Assembly (NCBI GenBank): GCA_020226215.1
Contig: CM035230.1
Span: 7,959,501 to 8,023,500, forward strand
Direction of reading: 5' to 3'
DNA: 64,000 nt
DNA from: Sindora glabra
Lineage: Eukaryota; Streptophyta; Magnoliopsida; Fabales; Fabaceae
In this document: positions 12,377-25,790 of the stretch, one piece after another
How the letters are laid out: the number at the start of each line of letters is the position of its first letter
Numbering within the stretch: the first letter of the stretch is position 1
Program-made: the position numbers and the translations under genes
Notes under the pieces: model-generated
What the model was told of the DNA's origin: nothing
Databases searched by the model: none
The model's input: the letters and a program-made list of their open reading frames with translations, nothing else

Positions 12377-13630
12377 ATGGGTTTTACTTCAACCATGCTA
12401 GGATCTTACAAAATATTAAAATCTAATGTTCTATATTTGTTTTAACCATATTATTCTAGCAATCCATATCATAAAGTTTTTATTTTTTTGAGTTATCATC
12501 GTATATTCAAAAATTGCCTATGAACAGGTTTGTTTTTTAGACTTGCATGATTCTTTAGAATAATAGCATAAAATGATTTGTATACATTTTAATCATATTA
12601 TTTTATACTATAAAAATCATATTTCTCATGTATGTTATTGTATATGTAAAAAATATTAGAATGGGTTATTCTTAGATTAGTCAGTAAAACACCATAAAAA
12701 TTAAAACTTTATGCTATAGGGTTGTTTCCTATCATCAAAAGGACCTCATTTGAGCTTACTGGCTGTGGAAGGTGCTGGTTACATATGAAATCTAAGAAAG
12801 AGAAGATGTTACCTCTTATTGCAGTGCTAGCATTACATCACGTAGGTACCATGTGCTGCTATTGGCGACAGCTTAATCAACAAGAGACGGATAACAATGT
12901 AGCAACGACGGTCCTTCTTATCGACAGTAACTTTACTACTGTGACAGCAACATTGATGTCCATGGAGGGAAGAGAGAAGGAAATAGTATTGCGAAGAGGG
13001 AAATGAAAGTGCACGTGAGTGAAGAAAAGCGGCATCTTAGCGAAAATCTAATAGCCTCCATGGTGGAGCGATAGAAAGGAGAAGGGGAAGCTGGTTGAAA
13101 GTAAGAGAAAAGAAAAAGGTGGTGAGTTCTGTGAGTAGGCTTGATAAAATAAGAAGAAATCAAAAAATAAAAATAGAGGGGGAAATCAGTGGGAATAAAA
13201 AATAAAGGAGGGAGAGCAAAAAATAAATAAAAAGAATAAGGAAAAAATATTAAACAATTAACTTTGAGATTTTATTCTATGTAGCGCAATGCATAATAAC
13301 CTTTTTTCCAAATGAATCTTAGCCATCTATCCTTATGATAGAAAATTTTATCCCTTTGTTCCTAAAATAATTCATCAATTACAAACAAATTATTCATTAT
13401 TCTTTATGAAAATTATTTAAACAAACCTCAAATTAATGATAATAATTCAAAATAGATTTATCATAGTTCTTAAAAATAATTCATAAAATGCAACAAATTA
13501 TTTTCATAAATCTTTACACCCATAATTACTAAAACTAATTTCTCAATTTATAAGAAATTTGTTATAAAAATTATTTTAATTAAATCTTGCATTGACAATG
13601 ATCATATATAAATAATTTTTGAATATTATC

Positions 13631-15372
13631 AATTCAATGCGTTCTCATGTGAACTGAACTATTTTGGGCAATTTCATATACCACTTAATCTAATCACAAT
13701 CATGTGATTGTTCAATACTTAGACAATTCTGTAAATTACTTTCACTAGACATAAGCTAACACATTTACTTACCTATATTTAAATAAGTCAAACTCAAACA
13801 AGTGCCCTAAGCACTATCTAGGATTTAGTACGTAATCCCTAATACGTATCTCATCCTTTAGTTAATCAATGATGGAATGCTATTTACATCAACATCAATC
13901 ATTCATTGTAATTTCAATTTGTTTCACGCTAATCATTTCATAATTCTAACAATTATCATGGAAGTATATCATAATCAACAATGGACAATCAGATATCTCA
14001 ATCACATAAACAAGCTTACAACTTGGCTTCATCCATAACTATAATCATATTCACACTTCATTCAATTGACTAATAAAATTTACAACTAATAGCTACAAAT
14101 CATATTCCATATTTACTTGGTGGCAAATCACACCATGTGCTACTACAATAATGTCCTCACAACCTTTCATTTTAGAGGTTATTAGCAATCAAATATAAAT
14201 CCATAATTATATACTTATCAAGCATTACCATAGAAACTCAATTTACACATAATCAATCTCAAGTAATCATTAACCATTTGGATAACCAACCAATTCAATC
14301 ATATCACATCACATCACATCAAATAGGATCATCCAAGGCCAACCAAATATTAATATTAGAACACAATGCATAACAATAAAGAAAATGACTTATATTAATA
14401 GCTTTTAATAAAAATTCACCAAATGACCATAGTTGATATTTAGAATTTCTCTTTATATCTTTGATTCAGCCTTATCTCTCATCAACCTAGGCCTAAAGCC
14501 CTCAACCTTTTCCCTCCACTACTAACCATTCCTCTCCTCCTTTGCGGAGGATATTTATCTCCCCCCATCACAAATCATATGCAAAGTGAGTACTTATACT
14601 CATATTGGCCATTATAGGCAGCAATCATTCTTTTCATTATCTTATATACAGTGATCGATGATAAAATACCATAAACATCGCATCACCACAATAGGACACC
14701 ATAGGCATCAAATAATTATCTCATGATCATATATCACAAGGTATGGTTGGAATATCAACTATGCCATAAGGGTTTCATTAATAAAATTTGTCATTCTCAT
14801 CTCATCAACTATTTAGCATTCATGAATTGCATAAAGCACACACAATCTCAAGCACATCTATTAGTTCAATCCACAAGGAAAAAAGATCACTCTTATTAAC
14901 ATTAATCACAAATCACAATTCAAATACATGTTACACAATTCAACCATTCATTTTATACGATTACAATCATTCAATTCACATAATTTAATCCATTACACAC
15001 TTTCAACTTTTAGATCAAAGACAATTCACTAATAAAATAGTTCATCCTACAAGATAAACTATGTAGAGATTTAACTGATCCACAAACAAAGGCTAACACA
15101 TAAAACAAAAACTCATGGAGATCTTTAAAGACACACTTTTCGATATATACAACTTGCTTATTTAGATTTAATAATTAGATCATTTTAACCCATTCATCAC
15201 TAGGAACTTAAACTATACTCTGATACCACCTCCTTAACTTGTAATATCCTTAATTTAAATTTAATATTATAAAATTTTCAATATTTATGGATAAATTATT
15301 TATTTGGTTGATATTGCTTTTTAAATTTATTTTTTGTATTAACAATTTTAGAATATTGAAAATAATATTTTT
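13631..15372. other. Spacer of the long inverted repeat
   Basis: About 1.74 kb of AT-rich, non-coding DNA with short CACAT runs near 14300. No open frame looks real; the 66-residue one at 14788-14988 is low-complexity. At 15218-15239 it contains a primer-site-like motif and an LTR-like edge (separate entry). If the two arms paired, this segment would form the loop. Confidence 0.55.
15218..15228 (-). promoter_or_regulatory. Initiator-Met tRNA primer site next to an LTR edge
   Basis: On the minus strand this reads TGGTATCAGAG, an exact 11-base match to the plant iMet primer site. Eleven bases further right the plus strand begins TGTAATATCC at 15240, i.e. the minus strand ends in ...GGATATTACA, a normal LTR 3' end. 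This suggests that the DNA from 15240 rightwards, including the right arm, is the 5' LTR of a minus-strand retrotransposon. The 11-base gap is longer than usual, which weakens the call. Confidence 0.55.
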
Positions 15373-18300
15373 GATAATATTTAAAAATTATTTAGATATG
15401 ATCATTATTGATGCAAGATTTAATTAAAATAATTTTTATAAAAAATTTCTCATAGATTGAGAAATTAATTTTAGTAACTATGGATATAAAGATTTATGAA
15501 AATAATTTGTTGCATTTTATGAATTATTTTTTAGAATCATAAGAAATCTATTTTGAATTATTATTATTAATTTGAGGCTTATTTAAATAATTTTTATAAA
15601 GAATAATTGATAATTTGTTTGTAATTGATAAATTATTTTAAGAATGAAGGGATATAATTTTCTTTCATAAGGATAGATGGCTAAGATAGATTTGGAAAAA
15701 GGGTTATTGTGCACTGCACTACATATAGAATAAAATCTCAAGGCTAATTGTTTAATATTTTTTTCTTATTTTTTTATTTGTTTTTGGTCTCTTTCTTTTA
15801 TTTTTTATTTCCACCAACCTCCCCCCTTTATTTTTATTTTCCATTTTCTTCTTCTCTCATTAGACCCACACACACAACTTACCACCTCTCTCTTTTCCAT
15901 TGCTCCACCACGAAGGCTATCAAATTTCTACCAGGATGCTGTTGTCTTCACTCATGTGCACTTTCATTTCCTTTTTTGCGGTACTACTTCCTTCTCTCTT
16001 CCCTCTATAGACATTGATGTTGCTGTCATAGTGGTAAAGTTGCTACTGATGTGAAGGACTGCCATTACTGCATTGTTGTTATCCGTCTCTTATTGAACAA
16101 GCTGCTGCTAACAACAACACATGGTAGCTACATGATGTGATGCCAACATCACTATAGGAGGCAACATTTTCTCTCCCTTAGATCTTATACGCGATTGGCA
16201 CCTCCCACAGCCAACAAGCTCAAGTGAGGTCCTTTTGATGATGGGAAACAACCCTATAGCATAAAGCTTTAATTTTTATGGTGTTTTACTGACTAATCCA
16301 AGAAGAACCAATTCTAGTATTTTTTACATATGCAATAACATACATGAGAAATATGATTTTTATAGTATAAAATGATAAAATAATATAATTAAAATGTATA
16401 CAAAGCATTTTATGCTATTATTCTAAAGAATCATGCTAGTCTAAAAAAAAATCATTCATAGGCAATTTTTGAATATACGATGATAACTCAAAAAAATAGA
16501 AACTTTATGATATGGATTGCTAGAATAATATGATTAAAAGAAATATAGAACATTAGATTTTAATATTTTGTAAGATCCTAACATGATTGAAGCAAAACCC
16601 ATTATATATATATATTAGAATAGATTCTTAGTAATACTTTTGAGAAATAATATTTTTATGTTATGGAGAGTTAAAGTATTATACTTGTGATATACTTTAA
16701 ACATTATACTTTATGATTTCAAATAATTTGGAAATCTATCTAGAAAATTCACTTTTGCACATATTGAAGATAAGTGGTGATTCTTTAGAAAATGTAAATT
16801 TTATGTTATAAAGTGTTTAAAAATCATAGGTAGAATCATTTTAAAATATCCTATGATAATATTTTCTATAATAGTTGAATATCTTAGAAAACCTTGTTCT
16901 ATCATATTATTTGGATACTCGATTTAGTATTGATAGAATAATATTATAAGGCTCTAAAATACTATATTAGAGTATATTCATATCCTTAAATCTTACCATT
17001 AAGCATATTAAATTACTATATTTAGAGTACATTCTCATCATAGAAGTAAATATCTTAGTAACGGAAATTGATCTAGATATAAAATATGGTGTTTGACTAC
17101 ATAAACTATGTTAAGAAATATAAAAAGTTGATGATAAAAAATATTATTATATTATGATTTAAATAAAAATTTAAATTATATGGAATGAAAATAAGTAATA
17201 TGTACATATTTATAATTTATCTTTGTAAATGATGATAATAAGAGATAAATGTAAGGAAATGGTTATGGATGATTCAAGATTTTCAAGAATGGATCAATAT
17301 TATCGAGTGAGTATATATTTTAACACTATTTTTATTTTAATAAAAGATAATTTAGGTATAGCAAATTATATTCTCCCTATTGATAGTATGTATTTCAAAT
17401 TAACACTTATGTCTATAATTATATATAAAATTAGTTCTTAAGTAGTTAACTGCTAAGTGATTGCTAGTTGACCACATGCATAGCAAAAACCTGATGATGT
17501 TACTAATGATCATTGAATGTTATGGTTGAACTGTTTATCACTTGTATGCTAGAAATGATAATGTGAAATGTGACTTGAGAGTTGAGTTCTCACGTATATA
17601 TTATCTATACATTTTGCTAGGTTGGCATTGAAAATTATGTATTATGTTAGAGCAATGACATTGGAAACTATAAGTTGCATTGGAATGATACTCTGAAAAA
17701 TGGATAGAAAATTCTCGGTTAACAATTGCAAAAGATATAAAACTAATCCGACAATCAGATGGGAAATTCCTAATGAGTGGTTGGGAAAAATGTAAACTTA
17801 ATCTTGAAATAAAAGGGTAGTTACATATATGTTGCTATAATTAAGTATGTCATTCAATGTGATATTAGAACTTTACTTATATTTAGATGTCATTATTTGA
17901 TGTGATTGCGAAGATACAATATGACTATGATGATTGCTTGTATTTGAGCCTTAACAGCTAATTGTGAAAATGATGATCACTCATAATGGATGATAAGTGA
18001 CTGATTGAGGCTATGGTAGTTTGTAATGTGAGATATAGGATCTAGGTTGTTTGCAGATGAAGTTCCAATATGAGGTCCATTGTGCATATTATAAAGATCC
18101 AAGAAGAAAGGGTTTACTAATGTGATTAATTTATAATTATTATAAATAATTAATCACTTGCAAAATATGGTAGATATATACTCATTGAGTTCTTAGAACT
18201 CATTCTTTTAATTTCATTGTTTTTAGGTTGAGATTCATAGAGATCAAAGACTGCCTAAATTGGAAGATTTGATAGTTGGAGATAATTTTGAATTAGAATT

Positions 18301-19271
18301 AAAATTAGAAATAAAAATAATATTAATTTAATATTTGATGTGTTAAATCGTTTATTTATGCATAAGCTTGAAGTTGTATTGTACTATGTGTTTGATACTA
18401 TTGTATCCAAAAATAATACAGGTTTTGATATTATAGGACATATGACCCTCAGAAAGTGTTTAAAAACTAAGGGGATTTTATCTTTTTTTCATAAAATTTT
18501 AAAAAAAAATATTTAAGTTCGCCTAAAATTTGGAAACTCTTGTTAGGTAAAAAAGGTAAAAATCATTAAGGCTTGTAGAAATCGGTAATGAGTTTCATGC
18601 TAGTCACAATCAGGATAAGTGATGACAAAAACTTTCTTAGATTCTTTTTGAGATTATATAGTACCTCAAATAATGCAGGAAAATTCAAGAAAGAATTTTG
18701 ATTAGAAACCTCCCTAACAAAAACTCGGTAATATTATCAATTGATGTTCATGTAGATCGTAAAGATAATTTAGAGATACATCTATCTAAAATTTTTATAG
18801 AAAATATATTAGACATTAATATAGCTCAAAATATAATTAAAAAGTCAATACTAAATATAGGAAAAATTATATAAAGGCATACTAGGAAGTTAGGGGTTTA
18901 AGTAATAAAAAAACTTAGAGATTAGACCTAAATTTAAAATAAATTATCTTGATTATTTGGGCTGATTTGGCTCAACTTGTTTAGGCTCAAATTTGATTTT
19001 AGAAATAAAAATAATGATAAAACCTAAACAAAGCATAAGCTTGTGGAGGAAGCTAATAACAACTTAATAGATAATCGAAAAACTAAAGGTATTTGTTAAT
19101 ATCCATTTCTACAAAACTTTATTTGACTAAATTTAAGTCATTTTGAGAAAATTATATTCTAAATTCAACCATAGATAGTCATGTCCCATATGCCCAATTA
19201 TCATCAAATTTTTACAAAAAAATAAAAAAAGTGGCTTATGTAGGAAGCTTTAGAATAGAGTTGTATTTAAT
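15373..19271 (-). repeat. Right arm of the long imperfect inverted repeat
   Basis: Reverse complement of the left arm (7976-13630) over about 3.9 kb, but without the solo LTR and without the 95-bp tandem duplication, so it keeps the older arrangement. A C-rich, pyrimidine-biased block at about 15820-16010 matches a purine-rich block at about 12960-13220 in the other arm. The adjacent primer site at 15218 hints that the arm is an unusually long LTR. Short ORFs here (15748-16017, 17229-17441) are low-complexity and are not kept in the other arm. Confidence 0.85.
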
Positions 19272-22200
19272 GCTTTTGGAGTCATTTAATCATAAATTTT
19301 TTGCTCTACTATATCATTCCTCCTTTCACTTTATTAACCTTTAAATAACATGCATCTACCATATCATACCTCTTTTCAAGGGACAATCCCCCATCTATCA
19401 AAAGTATACACCATCACCTAAGTTAAGGTTATCGACACTCTAAACTCTAATTTCAATTAAACAACCAATACAACAATATGATCACAAATTCTCTTGATTT
19501 ACTTATCTATCCCCATGTAAAGACTAATTAATTTAAACCAACTCATTAACATGTAGCAATAACTATTGCCATAAATTTCTCTATAGATTTAAGCACATTA
19601 CTATCTCTGCTTTAGTTGACCACTATAGCTCATTTAATATCTATTTCTTGCTATTACTATCTTACCCTTGTTAAACCCAATATTAAGGCTTAAGTTTACC
19701 TAATTTGGCGGAGGAGCATACTATTTGCTATCATTCATATTCTTACCTAAAGTTATTTACTTGTACTTCCTAATAACCCACTATGTCACTCCAAATTGAC
19801 TACTAGTATTACAAATTCTAAACTTATTTGTCATGACCCTATATAATCATGACCAACATAGATCTCGTTACTAGTTTTCACAAATTTTAGCAATTTTGCA
19901 CACTTTCTATCTAATAAGAATTTTCATATTCTAAAGGAACATAAATTTACTTTAAAAATTTTTACAAAAAAATAAACAAAGTTTGCCCTGTGCTTAGACA
20001 TTTCCCAAGGGTGACACATCGTGTAATTCAAAACCTAGACATTTTTCAAATACGATGGCAATCATGCATACACATAGACAATACAAGTTCAATTTCACAC
20101 ACATACAATAAATTAACATCACATAAATTAATAATTTCTATTTTCAATTGTCAAATCTCTCAAATGAGGTAATCTTGATTCCCCATGGATGCATCAAGCT
20201 TAAATATGCTCACCATAACTTGAAAACATTAATGATACAATAGAATGAATTATGAGAACTCAGTGCACATATAATTACTACTATCTTACAAGTGATCAAC
20301 TTCATAAATATCGATCATATATTAAATTAGGAAATATTAACAAACTCACTTCTTGAATTCTTTGAAATATACCAAATCTCAAATGAGACAATCTTGATTC
20401 CCTATGGATGCATCAAGTTTAAATATGCTCACAATAACCTAAAAACATTGATGATACAATAGAATAAGTTACGAGAACTCAGTGCACATATAACTATCAC
20501 TATATTACAAGTGATCAACGTTATAAATATCAATCATATATTAAATTAGAAAATATTAATAAACCCACTTCTTGAATTCTTTGAAATATATCAAATCATA
20601 TTCTGAAGTGGAGATTCACCTACATATGACTTACTTTGTTTCTCATAACACAAATCATAGGAGTCTCAACTTTTATTAGAATTTAAAATCATATACTACC
20701 CATTCTAGGTAAGCATCTCATTCACAAACAACCATTAAGGTTCAAATACAAATAGGCCATCATAATCACATCATCAATAGAAGTCAACCATAAACAGTCA
20801 TATTATATCACATATTCAAACACAATAAACATATTTATATCTACTCTATGGTATCAAGATCAATTATATACTTCTCTCAACTATCATTCGAAATTTCTCA
20901 TTTGAATCTCAATAAATTATATATTCATCATAAATATTTATCGGGAATCCTCTGTCCAACTTTCACATTTTTCATCACCATTCATAGTTCCCATTGCCCT
21001 GACTGGTATAATCCTCACATAATATTTACGGGATAGCTTAACTTCCATATCATAATAATACATAAGATTTTCAATGCAAAATCATTAATTTACCATTGAA
21101 CGGTATCAAGCAACTACAACACAAAATATTAATGTCATAACACATAAGTATCATAGAAACTAAACCATAATTCATCATTAGGTAAAATCATCACAATCAT
21201 ACTTTTACTGCACACTCTGATCTATTAATCTCCATTCATATAACCATATATCGTTATTATACGAAATTAAGTTTTAAGATTGATCCACCTTTAAAATTCT
21301 TGAAACATCCATTTTTATCATTTCATCCTTTAGTCCTTTTTCTATATAATTTCCCGTAAGATGAACAGTGACCAGAGCAGCGTGGTTGGCCGGCACAGTG
21401 AGAAATTGGAAGCTCAGCTGCCCTGTGGAACCCAACTACATTTCCCCCTTGATACGAGCTGCGATAATCTCACCAGAAGTTGGAGGAAGGAACGGCAGCT
21501 ACAATAGCAGCTGCGGCTGACTGTAAGAAACACGGCAAGGTCCAACGGTTGCACCATATTGAAGAATACAGTGAAAAACCCCGCGCTACATATCCCCTCG
21601 CATTAACGAGCTAGGGCTATGGCAGGAAAATAAAAGCTCAACCGCTGGTCCTCGTGGCAGCAACGTCTTGGTCAGCAAGAAGGAAAGGAAGTGCTAACGG
21701 GAAGAGGCGGTGTGGAGGTGAGAGGGAGAACAGGGAAGAAAGAGAAAAAATGAAAATACCTGCTGGAGAGTGGAGAGAGTCAGAGAGAAGAGAGAATTCA
21801 GGAGAGAGAGAGAGGGAACCCGTGTAAGAGGAGAGGAGGGGAATGAGAGAGGAACAAGCTGCGAAAGAAAGGAAGCAGAACAGAACCTCGCGAGAGAGAG
21901 AGAAAACCGCAACAACAGCAGCACCCAAAAAGAGAAGGAAAACCGGGGATAAAGTGTGCTGCTGTATCGGTCTGAAGGAGCAGTTGAGTTGGCGAGGAAA
22001 AGGGACCAGAAAATATGAGAGAAGTACGGTGCTACAGTAACAAAGAGAGCAGCAACAACTTTTTGAAAAGTCTAGGGAGGCTGCTATCTACGTGTGCATC
22101 AAGAAGGCTGCAGAAAAGTAAGAAAAGAGAGCATCTAGGAGAAAAAGAATGAAAGTGGAGGCACGATATCCAACAAGAAAAAATGCTACAGTTATGAATT

Positions 22201-22654
22201 TTTATCCCATGTTTCTCGTATACGTGAGCTCACACTTTTCATTAAATTTCAATCATTTATTTTAAAACAAATCTAATTTATAAAAAAAAATTCATTCCCA
22301 TATACTAATTCTATCTAAACATTCATATATTTTTAATAATTTAATAAATTTAAAATTTTAAAAATAAATATTTTAAACTTTTCATAATTATCAAATATAT
22401 ACAAATCATTTCAAAAATCCTTCTATCCATTTTTATTAAAATTATTTTCAATTCGTGAAAATTTTCTCATAAAATTATTTAAATAATATCAAATTATTTC
22501 CAATTTGTAGAAAATTTTTTAGAAAATAGCCACATAAGCATAAATATGATTCAAGTATTATTTTCAGTTTAAAATCAATTATTACCAAATAAACAAATAC
22601 TTATTCACAAGTGTTGAGATTTATAAAATTTAAATTCAAATTTGAAATATTACA
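19272..22654 (+). repeat. Diverged LTR-like sequence related to the inverted-repeat arms
   Basis: The order of landmarks resembles the left arm: a segment at 20200-21050 with an ACTCAGT(G/A) motif followed by a GTGATCAA-type motif, parallel to 10780-11300; then a G/A-rich block at about 21360-22190; then an AT-rich tail ending AATATTACA at 22654. The end lies 4 bases before a primer-site match at 22659. I infer a plus-strand 5' LTR of a related family. ORFs inside the G/A-rich block (21638-22040, both strands) are overlapping low-complexity frames, not genes. Confidence 0.5.
20152..20590. repeat. 219-bp tandem duplication
   Basis: Two adjacent copies, the second starting about 219 bases after the first: the motif AATCTTGATTCCC occurs at 20171 and 20390, and TTGAATTCTTTGAAATAT ends each copy. 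They differ at scattered positions, so the duplication is old. Confidence 0.85.
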
Positions 22655-22658
22655 TTAT

Positions 22659-22666
22659 TGGTATCA
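22659..22666 (+). promoter_or_regulatory. Possible retrotransposon primer-binding site
   Basis: TGGTATCA follows an LTR-like 3' end (AATATTACA) after 4 bases. It matches the first eight bases of the initiator-Met primer site and then diverges. An element would run to the right from here, but no gag frame was recognised in the next 2 kb. Confidence 0.4.
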
Positions 22667-25096
22667 CATGACATTCTTCTAATTATTTCTATTATTCCTA
22701 TAAATCATATTAACCTAGGTTATAAGTGCAACCTTTAAGCCCAAAGAGACACATATGGTACAAAGACTCCATGGATTCCATTTCTACACTTAATGGAAGC
22801 ATTACTTATGCACACATCATATTCATTTATGTTAATCATTCATTAAGGTTTCAATGGCTCTTAGTACATGAAGCTATCATTCCTAATATTATTCTTAAAA
22901 AGATAGTATCCTTATTAGCAACAATCATTCATTCTCTAAGGATAATACTTCTAGACACATTCTTCATGACGTACTATCTCTATTATATAGTTGCCTCTCA
23001 AATTCTTAATTCCACCATTAACATAATCACCATGGAATGTCACCTTGTTGATAATCAAAATTGTATTTAGTAATTTATAAACTTTTATTATTTCATTGGA
23101 GTTCTTATTTTAAGTTCCCTTACCATAAGCAAAAGTTCGAACAAAAATTTCTTATTACTTTCTCCTAGGATCGCTCCTTCAAAATGATTTCCTTTTATCA
23201 TAATGCTTTTAATGCTCTAATGATGGAGATTTTTTATAAGTAGTAGGCTCTCTAAACTTTCACCCTTTTCAAGCCATTAATATAGATTTGAAACATAAGG
23301 GTATATGTTAGAATTCCTTGGAGGCATACACCTTTGTTTTAAGACCTTGCAAATTTGAAAGAATATCAAATTATACTAGAACCATCTATGCCTTATTGTT
23401 TAGTCATCTCATTAGGCATAGCCAAAATGTCATTCCAACTCTTAATGTCCTTTTATTTGTGCTCTCACAACCTTATCCTATCATATGCATTCCTAACTCC
23501 ATAATCTATAATAGTACCCTAACACTTACGCAATTAAACAATCATACAATTTTCCTCAACTTATCATTTTTTATCTCATTTGTGTCATGTCTCTAACTTA
23601 TGTAATTTATTCACTTGATAATGCTAAAAGAACCATCTACTTTCCTCATTATTGCTCCATCACACTTACTTTAGTTTGCCTATACCTCGACTCATATTCT
23701 TCTTTAGTCTATGTTACTTAAATTTATATAACCTTAGCAATGCATTTGTACACAATTTCATGCCTTCACTTGTTATATGCTTTTTATTGCCTATATACAA
23801 TTATATCTAGGATCATTTGTAGAAATACTAATCTAATCTTGCATTTTATCAAATAGTTAAACTTATTCTCATAATGTCACAAACTTACTAGTCTAATGTC
23901 CACACCAATAAAATCATCTTTTTGTCATCAATCGTATACATCTTAGGGATTTGAAGTTATACAATTAGTTATACTGCATATTTTGGTTTTTTTAATGTAT
24001 CCTATAGTAATTCTTGAAGGGTAACATATCCAATGCATTCACATTCTTATAACTTCATAAAGACTCCTATCCTATCATTGTTTGGTAAAGGTGTCAAACA
24101 TGCCATTATCCATGGGTTAATCCATACTTGTGTGGGTTTTAGCGAGTATGGACCTTTAAAATTAAGCCTATTTCTTAATACAAGTAATATGGGCCGATTT
24201 GTTGCAAAATTGATCTATGACAAGTCACCTATATCCATAAGTCCTTAAACTTATAATCAAAACTCATGGGTTAGCCTAGTCCATCACAGGTTATAATAGA
24301 TTTGGACCTTTTAAAATTGAACCCATTTTGAACTCAAGTAATATAAATTAGCCCATCACAAATCGATTTGCATTCGTATAGATTGGTCTGTTTGACAATT
24401 CTACCATTTAGTAGGCCATTAAACTCATAATTAAAACAAATTTTCAACTTCTTAGGCTACAATCCCTATGGAGCCTGTAGGCCCCATATCCAAAACATGA
24501 ATAAAGCTTGGGTACATATATTTATAGAATTATAGTTTTATGACTCATTATCCTACTATTTGTAAACTATTATTCTAAGTTTTTCAATTTATGTTTTCCA
24601 TAGAGCAGTTAATAATAGGATAACTTCTATTTCCTTTTACCATAGTGGCCTAATTCATTCTCACTAATCTTTGTACTAATTATGACAAGTAAATCCTACA
24701 TCTAACACCTCACATAGGATCAAACAACATTTATAGGTACCTAAACTGAGAACCTCACGAGAATCACTCTTGCTTCATTTTCCACTAAGTTTCTTTTTAT
24801 TCCTCAAATAACCCTAGACATATATGGCTTATATCCTTACTTATTTTGACTAGATCCTATCTAGCCTCATCAAGATTAACTAATTATATTCTATTCCCTT
24901 GTTAAAAGTAAATGGATATGAATCTAGAATGATTTTCCTCTCAACTACAAAAAATTTCAATAATAAGGTCAAGTTTTGACCAATTTGGGTGGTATCTTGA
25001 CCATAACGATGGCACTAAAGCCTTATCATCCAATAGATTATACTCCCTATATTCAATACCAATATCCCTAATTTATCCTAAATAATCTACTCTTAT

Positions 25097-25132
<36 letters not shown>

Positions 25133-25290
25133 TTAATAACATGTTAATTCTATTGAGCAGCCACCCTAATGCCACCAGTTTAAAACTCTGTCAATGCAAT
25201 TGTATCCTTACATAATTATTGCAAAATCATGCCAATGTAATTACTCAAGATAATGATCTTACTAGCTACTAGGAAGCAATATTAGATATC
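22667..25290. other. AT-rich DNA without recognisable genes
   Basis: The ORFs at 22726-23070 (114 residues) and 23318-23596 (92 residues) are isoleucine- and leucine-rich, show no family motif, and are probably chance frames in decayed retrotransposon DNA. At 24100-24450 there are loosely repeated phrases around GGACCTTT(T)AAAATT(G/A)A. An eleven-unit (TAA)n microsatellite lies at 25098-25130. Confidence 0.45.
25098..25130. repeat. (TAA)11 microsatellite
   Basis: Eleven perfect TAA units, seen directly; a likely length-polymorphic marker. Confidence 0.95.
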
Positions 25291-25790
25291 AATTCCTTGA
25301 AATGACAAGAAGCCATAAAGTCAAAAATGGATTTGAAACATGAAAACTAGTTATTGAACTTTGTCACTCTGCTTGAAGAAATAAGAATCATTAAAGGCAA
25401 ATGGACCTTTTAAAGAAAAAGAGATCTAGGAGATAAAACACAAGCCTACAAAGTCAAGTTGGTGTTAAAAGTTTTATAAGTTAATACAAAGTATTAACTA
25501 CAAGGAAACCCTTTTCACTAGTTGCCACATTAAAATCTATTAGAATTTTACTTACAATGACCATCTAGCATGATTATGGAATTTGATGAATGAATGCTTA
25601 ACTATCTTTTCCTTTAGGGAATCCTAAAAGAGGATGTATATATAACATAACCTAAAGGCCTTGTCCTTAGGACAGATCCTTCTAAAGGGATGTAAACTAT
25701 ATGGAGGTCTATATATGGACTAAAGCATACCCCATGGGGTTTAAGCAAGTCTCATAACCCTAGCACGATTCTAAAAAAAATTGAATTTAA
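25290..25790 (+). pseudogene. Ty1/copia reverse transcriptase fragment
   Basis: Fragment of the polymerase domain of a copia retrotransposon. Conceptual translation with several stops and frame changes gives, in family order: KWTF then RKRDLGDKTQAYKVKLVLK (family: CKWVFK...YKARLVAKGF), NPFSLVATLKSIRILL (family: ETFSPVA...SIRILLA), HDYGI**MNA (family: EIWQMDVKTAFL), then PKGLVLRTDPSK and RSIYGLKHTPWG (family: KLxKSIYGLKQAxR). The catalytic YVDD region and everything beyond are absent. No LTRs could be tied to it. It is a dead fragment in plus orientation. Confidence 0.85.

Larger units (their letters stand above)
7976..13630 (+). repeat. Left arm of a long imperfect inverted repeat
   Basis: This segment is collinear, in reverse complement, with 15373-19271. 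Checked anchor points include: 7976-8060 against 19190-19271; 10300-10400 against 18580-18670 (LTR-like junction GGGGTATTACA in this arm); 11640-11700 against 17270-17360; 12345-12420 against 16545-16625; 12720-12960 against 16020-16250; 13560-13630 against 15373-15430. By eye identity is roughly 80-85 percent, with small indels and different AT-repeat lengths. Without the solo LTR at 8596-10224 and a 95-bp duplication the arm is about 3.9 kb, the same length as its partner. No protein-coding content is recognisable; the ORF at 12722-13006 is not preserved in the partner arm. Confidence 0.85.

Noticed and set aside
12722..13006. 94-residue ORF in the left inverted-repeat arm
   Set aside because: The corresponding stretch of the right arm does not keep the frame, so there is no sign of selection on a protein.
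15748..16017. 89-residue ORF in the right arm
   Set aside because: Phe/Leu/Ser-rich product of a pyrimidine tract and not preserved in the left arm.
21638..22040. Overlapping ORFs on both strands in a G/A-rich block
   Set aside because: They are long only because the purine-rich sequence lacks stops; composition explains them (GAGAGA repeats read as Arg/Glu or Ser/Leu).
22726..23070. 114-residue ORF as a possible gene
   Set aside because: Ile/Leu/His-rich translation without any recognisable domain, in decayed repeat DNA; most likely chance.
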